Shown piece by piece: positions 6,035-12,032 of a stretch of DNA of 13,249 nt. The notes under the pieces were generated by a model that worked only from the letters and a program-made list of their open reading frames with translations, ran no database searches and was not told the origin of the DNA. A program made the position numbers and the translations under genes. The DNA is from an uncultured Bacteroidota bacterium (GTDB taxonomy: Bacteria > Bacteroidota > Bacteroidia > Chitinophagales > S012-47): contig CAJXXO010000040.1 of assembly GCA_913062655.1 (NCBI GenBank), forward strand, positions 1 through 13,249, written 5' to 3'. Positions within the stretch are counted from its first letter, which is position 1. Each line of letters begins with the position of its first letter.

Positions 6035-8292
6035 TTCGGTTTATCCTTACCCATAAAGGTGTAAATCAACACAGGGATGAGTAATAGGTCTGCAATAAGT
6101 GCAGACAACAATGTGATACTAATCAACAGTCCTACGTAAAAGGTGGGTGGGTAGCTCGAACTGATGAGTATCATAAAACCGAAAAAGAGAATGATGGTGG
6201 TAAGCGTAATTGCTTTACCACTTTCGCGGAAGGTGGTCCGTATGGCATGGACGATCTTTTGTCCCTTATTGAGCTCCAACTTAAACTTACTGAGAAAGTG
6301 AATGGTATCATCAACGGCTATGCCAAAGGCAATGGCAAAGATGATGGAGGTAGCAGCATCCAGTTCTATCCCCAAATAACCAATGAGCGCACCACTGACG
6401 AGTAGTGGAATGATATTGGGTATCAATGAGATGACCACCATCTTCCAGTTGCGAAACAACAATGCCATCAACAGACTCACAATGAGGAAGGCGAGTCCCA
6501 GGCCTGATATCATGCTGTCGCGAACGTAATCGCTGTTTTTGTCAAATAGCAATGCTGTACCTGTGATCTCAAACTGTACCAGGCTTGTGTCAATATTTTG
6601 TCCAATCCAGGCAGTAATATCTTTTCGCAAGGCTTTGCTGGAGTCGGACCCGACATCGGTAAACTTCATGGTCAAGCGGCCATATTTACCATCTTCACTT
6701 TGCAGCACATTCATAGCAGATGCTGGCGCACGCGCAGCATAGCGCTGCAATCGTGTGAAGGTGGAGGCATCATCAGGTACGGTATAATAGGCCGGGTTGT
6801 CACCCTTGCTGGCCTGGTGCAGGGTACGATACACTGTAGCCGGTGAAATAGGGGAGCTCAACGAGGGATACGTCTGCAACTGCTCTTCCAGGGTAGCGGT
6901 AGCCAGCAAAACGGCATGGTTATTCATGGTTAAGCTGTCTTGCGGGAGAATGGCAAACTCCATATTCCGAACACCGCCAAAGTCGGTTTCCAGAAACTGA
7001 AAATCTGCCCGTACTTTATCGTGGCGGGGAAAGCTGTTGGACAAGTGGGTGTCGGTGGATACTTGTGAAATACCGAGTATACAAATACCGATAAAGACAA
7101 TGGCCCCGACCCATATGGCACGTTGCTGTCGATAGCTGAACCAGAAGAAACGCTGCATCAAGCTGTCCCAAAAACTTCGTTTGCGCTTGGTGCGAATGAT
7201 GTTATGCACCTCGAATAACGAGATTAAAGCCGGTGTAAGGGTGATAATGGAACCGTAGGCTATAAATACACCTGCCGCTGCCGTAGCCCCGAAGGTGCGA
7301 ATGGGCAGAATATTGCTGGTAAGTAGCGAGGCAAAGCCTATGGCAGTAGTAGCAGAGGTGAGAAAAGTAGCCAGTCCTACTTCCCGAATGGTGACCTGTA
7401 TGGCTCGTTTCCGGCCAATCCCCTTGTTTTGTTCATCAATATATTTGGACATGATATGGATCACATCCGATATGCCGACTATGATCATCAGGATGGGGAA
7501 TAGGTTACTCATGGGGTCGAGTTCACGGCCGATCAGCGCCAAGAAGCCAATAAACAAACCCATACTTGTCAATACCGACATGAGGGCAATAAAAACGCCC
7601 CAGAATTTCTTGAAAAGCAGAATGAGAATGATGAATACAATTGCAGCACTTAGGGCGGTGTAAAAGATGAATTCTTCCTTGGCCTTATCGGCCAGCACCG
7701 ACTGATAAAAGGATCTTCCTGCGTAACGGACCTGTTTGAATTGACCCTCCTCTACGGCTGTATAAATGCTATCCCGCATAGCGTAGGCATCCTGCAAAGA
7801 CAAGCGCTTTTCTGTTTTCAGCACAATCGCCACACTCTGCAAGTCGCCAGACAGCAGTCGATCTACTACCCGGGGATCTGAGGCCAGCTTAATAGAGTCT
7901 TTGCGCAGTTTTTCTGCATTATGCAAATGAACGGCTGGCAACTCTAGTACAGTGCCGGCAGCTATTATCGGCCGTTTCAGTGTTGTGATGGACTGCGCTT
8001 CCAGCACGTAGGGTACACTGCTGTCCAGCCGATGCGTTAGGCGATCAATACGCTGCAGGAAAGTCGTATCAAATACGGAACCAGCCGGGGAAGGTAGGGC
8101 GACAATGACAAAATTGTCGTCTGGCTCGAACTGTTGGCGAAAAAAGTTGTAAAAATCGAGTACCTCATCATCTTGCGGAAAAAAGGCTTCAAAGTCGTAG
8201 TTGAAACGAAGGAACTGCGCCTGCCAAATCGCAAAGCCCAGTAATACGGCAAAAAGCCCTATGATGCCATAATTCAATACCCTTCCCCGCAT
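6031..8292 (-). CDS. RND-superfamily exporter (MMPL / HAE3 type)
   Basis: This 753-residue inner-membrane protein has the duplicated RND plan: one membrane segment (about 5-25), a large external domain (about 30-205), five segments (about 209-358), then a repeat of this order with a segment at 393-410, external domain at 412-595 and five segments at 597-745. The proton-relay acids are seen in TM4, GISDVIH with D276, and TM10, GIAVDDTIHFLSKF with D661/D662. It lacks the large docking loops of AcrB-type pumps and has the size of HAE3/MMPL lipid or hydrophobe transporters. There is no adjacent membrane-fusion protein or TolC gene, also usual for HAE3. The substrate is unknown; hopanoids, lipids or hydrophobic metabolites are family precedents. 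The start is firm because TM1 begins at once. The -7 box is only 5 nt upstream, so the mRNA may be leaderless. Confidence 0.92.
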   Translation of the reverse strand: MRGRVLNYGIIGLFAVLLGFAIWQAQFLRFNYDFEAFFPQDDEVLDFYNFFRQQFEPDDNFVIVALPSPAGSVFDTTFLQRIDRLTHRLDSSVPYVLEAQSITTLKRPIIAAGTVLELPAVHLHNAEKLRKDSIKLASDPRVVDRLLSGDLQSVAIVLKTEKRLSLQDAYAMRDSIYTAVEEGQFKQVRYAGRSFYQSVLADKAKEEFIFYTALSAAIVFIILILLFKKFWGVFIALMSVLTSMGLFIGFLALIGRELDPMSNLFPILMIIVGISDVIHIMSKYIDEQNKGIGRKRAIQVTIREVGLATFLTSATTAIGFASLLTSNILPIRTFGATAAAGVFIAYGSIITLTPALISLFEVHNIIRTKRKRSFWDSLMQRFFWFSYRQQRAIWVGAIVFIGICILGISQVSTDTHLSNSFPRHDKVRADFQFLETDFGGVRNMEFAILPQDSLTMNNHAVLLATATLEEQLQTYPSLSSPISPATVYRTLHQASKGDNPAYYTVPDDASTFTRLQRYAARAPASAMNVLQSEDGKYGRLTMKFTDVGSDSSKALRKDITAWIGQNIDTSLVQFEITGTALLFDKNSDYVRDSMISGLGLAFLIVSLLMALLFRNWKMVVISLIPNIIPLLVSGALIGYLGIELDAATSIIFAIAFGIAVDDTIHFLSKFKLELNKGQKIVHAIRTTFRESGKAITLTTIILFFGFMILISSSYPPTFYVGLLISITLLSALIADLLLIPVLIYTFMGKDKPN

Positions 8293-8297
8293 GATCG

Positions 8298-8330
8298 CAA
8301 AAGTACCCTTTTTGTGTGCTGATAAGCCAA
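8298..8330 (-). promoter_or_regulatory. Promoter of the RND exporter gene
   Basis: On the minus strand TTGG begins at 8330, with TTG at 8330-8328. A 22-nt spacer follows, then TACTTTTG (8305-8298), a perfect -7 match. Only 5 nt separate the -7 box from the ATG, so transcription should start at or within a few bases of the start codon. Confidence 0.65.
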
Positions 8331-8376
8331 CGCCTTACCCATGCTTTCGTTTTGCACAGGCTGGGATAAATTTTCC

Positions 8377-8406
8377 TTGCCTTCGTGCCCCCATTGTGTA
8401 GCTTTG
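8377..8406 (+). promoter_or_regulatory. Promoter of thyA-folA
   Basis: TTG (8377-8379), a 19-nt spacer and TAGCTTTG (8399-8406) match the Bacteroidota consensus exactly. Only four bases (AATT) separate the -7 box from the thyA ATG at 8411, predicting a leaderless or nearly leaderless transcript. Confidence 0.75.
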
Positions 8407-8410
8407 AATT

Positions 8411-9223
8411 ATGAGCCACCAACACGTTGATCATCAGTACCAGACGCTGCTACGAAAGCTGCTCGAAGAAGGGACATGGAAAGAAGACCGCACCGGTACC
8501 GGCACATACAGCTTATTCGGTTATCAGATGCGATTCAATCTGCAGGAGGGGTTTCCCTGCCTGACCACTAAGAAACTGCACCTTCGATCAATCATTCATG
8601 AGCTGCTATGGTTTTTGCAAGGCGACACCAATATCAAATACCTGCACGACAACAAGGTCACCATCTGGGATGAATGGGCGGATGAAAAGGGCGATTTGGG
8701 GCCGGTATACGGTTACCAGTGGCGCAGTTGGCCCACGCATGACGGTCGAGAAGTCGACCAGATCAGCAAGGTGGTGGACATGATCAAGCGCAATCCCGAT
8801 AGCCGCAGACTCATTGTCAGTGCCTGGAATGTGGCCCACATCGACCAGATGGCTTTACCACCTTGCCATACGTTATTTCAGTTTTATGTGGCTGACGGTA
8901 AGCTATCCTGTCAGCTCTACCAGCGCAGTGCAGACACTTTCCTGGGTGTCCCGTTTAACATCGCCTCATATGCGCTGTTGACCATGATGGTGGCGCAGGT
9001 TACGGGGCTGGAATATGGCGATTTTGTACACACCTTTGGGGATGTCCACTTGTACAGCAATCATGTAGAACAGGCCAAAACACAACTTGAACGCGATCCT
9101 CGGGCGATGCCTACCATGCGCATCAACCCTGCGGTGAATAACATCTTTGGCTTCCGTTTTGAAGATTTTGAGTTGGTCAACTACGACCCGCATCCACACA
9201 TCAAAGCTCCAGTAGCGGTATGA
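8411..9223 (+). CDS. thyA: Thymidylate synthase
   Basis: ThyA methylates dUMP to dTMP using methylene-tetrahydrofolate, leaving dihydrofolate. The 270-residue protein is of normal length for the short E. coli-type enzyme. DRTGTGT (26-32) holds the phosphate-binding R27. The catalytic cysteine is C152 in ALPPCHTLFQFYV (148-160). SRRLIVSAWN (131-140) supplies the arginine pair from the partner subunit in the dimer. QRSADTFLGVPFNIASYALL (171-190) includes N183, and HLYSNHVEQ (213-221) contacts the nucleotide. The N-terminus aligns with the family without extension, supporting the ATG at 8411 even though the -7 box sits 4 nt away. The stop TGA overlaps the folA ATG (ATGA), so folA, which recycles the dihydrofolate, is translationally coupled. 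Confidence 0.98.
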   Translation: MSHQHVDHQYQTLLRKLLEEGTWKEDRTGTGTYSLFGYQMRFNLQEGFPCLTTKKLHLRSIIHELLWFLQGDTNIKYLHDNKVTIWDEWADEKGDLGPVYGYQWRSWPTHDGREVDQISKVVDMIKRNPDSRRLIVSAWNVAHIDQMALPPCHTLFQFYVADGKLSCQLYQRSADTFLGVPFNIASYALLTMMVAQVTGLEYGDFVHTFGDVHLYSNHVEQAKTQLERDPRAMPTMRINPAVNNIFGFRFEDFELVNYDPHPHIKAPVAV

Positions 9224-9723
9224 GCCATCCCGTTGTTTCCACGATAGTAGCAGCCGGTGAAGATTGGGCCATTGGCAAAGACAATGCGATGCTGTGGCAT
9301 ATGCCCAATGATTTCCGGTACTTCAAGCGGATCACTTTGGGGCATCCGGTTATTATGGGGCGAAAAACCTTGCTGTCCCTCGGTAAACCCTTACGGGAAC
9401 GGTTGAATATTGTCATTACTCGGCAGCAGGATTTCAGCTACGAAGGGGTAGAGGTTTTCCATGACCTACCCGCAGCGGTGGAGCGTGCTAAGCAGGTGGA
9501 CGAGGAAGAAATCTTCATTATTGGTGGAGGCGAAATTTACCGGCAAGCAATGCCTCTGGTTGAGCGGGTGTACCTGACAGTAGTCCATGGTACCTTTCCG
9601 GAGGCGACTACCCATTTTCCCGCTTTGGCGGATACAGCGTGGCAAGAAATAAGCCGGGAAGAGCATACCAAAGACGAACGGCATGCTTATGATTACACGT
9701 TTTTGGTGCTGGAGCGCAAGTGA
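9220..9723 (+). CDS. folA: Dihydrofolate reductase
   Basis: This enzyme reduces dihydrofolate to tetrahydrofolate with NADPH, regenerating the cofactor spent by ThyA. At 167 residues it is of normal length. The Met20-type loop appears as AIGKDNAMLWHMPNDFRYFK (17-36), with the active-site acid D31, the counterpart of E. coli D27. The NADPH phosphate region is HPVIMGRKT (42-50), followed by NIVITR (63-68) and the IIGGGEIYRQ motif (100-109). YLTVVHGTFPEATTHFP (118-134) holds the Thr-x-x-x-Phe-Pro end of the fold. The ATG lies inside the thyA stop (ATGA). The stop codon directly abuts the stop of the convergent gene on the minus strand with no base between. Confidence 0.97.
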   Translation: MSHPVVSTIVAAGEDWAIGKDNAMLWHMPNDFRYFKRITLGHPVIMGRKTLLSLGKPLRERLNIVITRQQDFSYEGVEVFHDLPAAVERAKQVDEEEIFIIGGGEIYRQAMPLVERVYLTVVHGTFPEATTHFPALADTAWQEISREEHTKDERHAYDYTFLVLERK

Positions 9724-10434
9724 TTAGCCTATTGGCCGGTTCTCCTCGTCTTCATCCATAAAGCTCAGCTTGTAACCGGGTATTTTTGAAGTCTTCCAGC
9801 CGGCCTGCATACTCATCAATTGCATGGCCTGCACAGATATCTGGCGGGTGGCTTCAAACGGAGGCGCAATCAAATCAAAGTCCAGTGAATATTGGATGCA
9901 TGCTTCAACGATAGCGCGGATGTAGATGTCGTTCAATACAAAGTTGTCAAAGTCATTATACAAGAAACCCAGTTGTCGGTGGCCCTCCACAAAGAAGTGG
10001 TTCTCCTTGTTGAGAAACACCCGGGCGATCAGGTAGCCCAGGTCGGTAAGCCGATTGAACTTGAAAGAATCTGCCAGAAAATTGTACACCTGAATGCTCC
10101 CGCAATAAGCGCGGGTAGGGTCTTCCTTTACATAGGCAGACTGATGGATACTATGCTGTTCGTCAAAGTTGAAGACATTGGAGTGCATGGTGAACAGAAT
10201 GATGTCACCGGCAATCTTCAAGCGCAATTCATAGGTGCTGGGCTCTTCCAGAGAGATATCCACCTCATGGTCTTTTCCACGTAGCGCTTCTTGCAGGTCA
10301 TCTACCGTCTGTTGTACCACCTTTTTGCATTGCTGAAACGCCTCCAGCGTGTTGTGGTACACATCCTGCTTGGCAAAGGATTTGGTTTCAATGTCTTGTA
10401 CAATGCGAGGAATACCTGATTCCATGTTTGGCAT
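9724..10434 (-). CDS. Conserved-looking protein of unknown function, co-transcribed with proS
   Basis: I do not recognise a domain in this 236-residue protein. There is no signal peptide or membrane segment, so it should be cytoplasmic. Residues about 20-52 form a likely amphipathic helix (LEAFQQCKKVVQQTVDDLQE). The middle alternates strand-like and loop segments, including GDIILFTMHSNVFNF (76-90). A second part contains HFFVEGHRQLGFLYNDFDNF (146-165), rich in aromatic and acidic residues. The C-terminus is acidic (FMDEDEEN). No catalytic motif is evident. The ATG at 10434 lies 9 nt after the proS stop, with another possible ATG at 10425; an in-frame TTG at 10440 is less likely. The spacing implies one mRNA and coupled translation with proS. 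It is convergent with folA without any gap. Confidence 0.75.
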   Translation of the reverse strand: MPNMESGIPRIVQDIETKSFAKQDVYHNTLEAFQQCKKVVQQTVDDLQEALRGKDHEVDISLEEPSTYELRLKIAGDIILFTMHSNVFNFDEQHSIHQSAYVKEDPTRAYCGSIQVYNFLADSFKFNRLTDLGYLIARVFLNKENHFFVEGHRQLGFLYNDFDNFVLNDIYIRAIVEACIQYSLDFDLIAPPFEATRQISVQAMQLMSMQAGWKTSKIPGYKLSFMDEDEENRPIG

Positions 10435-10443
10435 AAGCAATTT

Positions 10444-11919
10444 TTAGTAGGCTTTGGCAAATACCACCCGCTGTGTGGAGGGGGCTCCAGTGAGTACACA
10501 TTTGCCCTGCTCTTTAGGATTATCTAGCGGAATACAACGAATGGTGGCCTTGGTTAATTCCTTAATGCGTTGCTCCGTTTCGGCTGTTCCATCCCAGTGG
10601 GCATAGACAAATCCTCCCTTATCGTTCAGCACCTCTTTAAAGGTTGCAAAGTCGTCTACATAGGTAGTACGTTCTTCGCGAAACTGTAAGGCTTTGTCGT
10701 AAATGGATTGCTGAATGGCAGGCAACAGGTTATCGATGTAGTTTACCACCTCATCAATTTGCACCAGTTCTTTCGTCTTGGTGTCTCTTCGAGCTACTTC
10801 AATAGTGCCATTTTCCATGTCGCGAGGCCCCATAGCCAATCGGACGGGTATGCCTTGTAGTTCATACTCAGCAAACTTCCAGCCCGGGCGATAGTTGTCC
10901 CGGTCGTCAAACTTAAAGCTGATGCCTTTTTCCTTCAGCGCTTGCTGTATTTGTTCCGCTTTTTCCCTGATCGCCTGCAGTTGGTCCGCTCCCTTGTAGA
11001 TGGGCACCATTACTACTTGTAGTGCAGCCAGGTTAGGGGGTATGATCAACCCATCATCATCGCTGTGTGCCATTACGAGCGCACCCATCAGTCGCGTAGA
11101 TACACCCCAGGAAGTAGCCCAGGCGTATTCTTCCTTGCCCTCCTGATTGAGAAACTTCACATCGAAGGCTTTGGCGAAGTTTTGACCAAGAAAATGAGAT
11201 GTCCCCATTTGAAGGGCTTTTCCATCTTGCATCAATCCTTCGGTAGTATAAGTGTCTACCGCACCGGCAAATCGTTCAGATTCAGTTTTTACCCCTTTCA
11301 GCACCGGAATGGCCATCTGGTTTTCCATGAAATCTGCGTATAAGTCATGGATGAGATGGGTTTCTTCTTCTGCTTCTTGGCGGGTAGCGTGAGCGGTGTG
11401 GCCTTCTTGCCAAAAGAATTCGGCCGTTCGTAAGAACAAACGTGTACGCATCTCCCACCGGACCACATTCGCCCACTGATTGATCAGAATCGGCAGATCA
11501 CGATAGCTCTGTATCCATTTTTTATACGTATCCCAAATGATGGTTTCCGAAGTGGGCCGTACAATCAGCTCTTCCTCAAGTCGGGCCTCCGGATCGACCA
11601 CAATACCTTTACCTTCCGGGTCGTTTTTTAGCCGGTAGTGGGTTACCACAGCACATTCCTTGGCAAAGCCTTCTACGTGCTGGGCCTCACGGCTGAGATA
11701 GCTTTTGGGAATGAAGAGCGGAAATGCAGCATTCTGGTGTCCAGTTTCTTTAAATCGGTTGTCCAGATATTGCTTCATGTTCTCCCAAATGGCAAAACCA
11801 TAAGGTTTGATGACCATGGAGCCGCGCACCGCAGAATAGTCGGCCAGCCCGGCTTTCAGCACCAAATCATTGTACCACTGCGCGTAATCTTCACTTCTAC
11901 TGGTGATTGCCTTGCCCAT
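10444..11919 (-). CDS. proS: Prolyl-tRNA synthetase, eukaryote/archaeal-like type
   Basis: This class II synthetase charges tRNA-Pro with proline. It has 491 residues and lacks the ~180-residue editing insert of the E. coli-type enzyme, so it is the shorter ProRS type 3. Motif 1 is RGSMVIKPYGFAIWENMKQY (32-51). The TSE amino-acid-binding loop is RPTSET (121-126). Motif 2 is RWEMRTRLFLRTAEFFWQEG (154-173), followed by HTAHAT. Motif 3 is GVSTRLMGALVMAHSDDDGL (272-291). The anticodon-binding domain follows (about 300-400), and the C-terminal domain ends in Tyr, as in this type. In that C-terminal domain only C462 and C474 remain; where four zinc cysteines are found in archaeal relatives this protein has HWDGTAETE, so zinc binding is probably lost. 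A degenerate -7 box (TTCTTTTG, 11972-11965) precedes it. Confidence 0.97.
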   Translation of the reverse strand: MGKAITSRSEDYAQWYNDLVLKAGLADYSAVRGSMVIKPYGFAIWENMKQYLDNRFKETGHQNAAFPLFIPKSYLSREAQHVEGFAKECAVVTHYRLKNDPEGKGIVVDPEARLEEELIVRPTSETIIWDTYKKWIQSYRDLPILINQWANVVRWEMRTRLFLRTAEFFWQEGHTAHATRQEAEEETHLIHDLYADFMENQMAIPVLKGVKTESERFAGAVDTYTTEGLMQDGKALQMGTSHFLGQNFAKAFDVKFLNQEGKEEYAWATSWGVSTRLMGALVMAHSDDDGLIIPPNLAALQVVMVPIYKGADQLQAIREKAEQIQQALKEKGISFKFDDRDNYRPGWKFAEYELQGIPVRLAMGPRDMENGTIEVARRDTKTKELVQIDEVVNYIDNLLPAIQQSIYDKALQFREERTTYVDDFATFKEVLNDKGGFVYAHWDGTAETEQRIKELTKATIRCIPLDNPKEQGKCVLTGAPSTQRVVFAKAY

Positions 11920-12032
11920 ATGTTAAAGTTGGAATGATGTTTGTGATTATTGACGTTGAAGAAACAAAAGAATGCGGCAACACATTACTTTAGTGGGATA
12001 AGCCCGCAAAATAACTAAAAAAGAGCCTCATT

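Noticed and set aside
6022..6042. AAACC/GGTTT inverted repeat at the PRODH/RND junction as a bidirectional terminator
   Set aside because: It has 5 bp with an 11-nt loop and no T-run on either side.
7295..7663. 122-codon plus-strand frame inside the RND exporter gene
   Set aside because: It is antisense to conserved membrane segments including the GISDVIH motif. It has no start signal of its own.
11986..11993. TACTTTAG as the -7 box of the lipoprotein gene
   Set aside because: It has one mismatch, and the nearest TTG gives a spacer of 27 nt or more. It cannot be separated from chance in this AT-rich gap.
11993..12007. Hairpin GTGGG-ATAAG-CCCGC upstream of the lipoprotein gene
   Set aside because: The stem is only 5 bp with one G-T pair, and A-rich rather than T-rich sequence follows. 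It is too weak to call a terminator or riboswitch.
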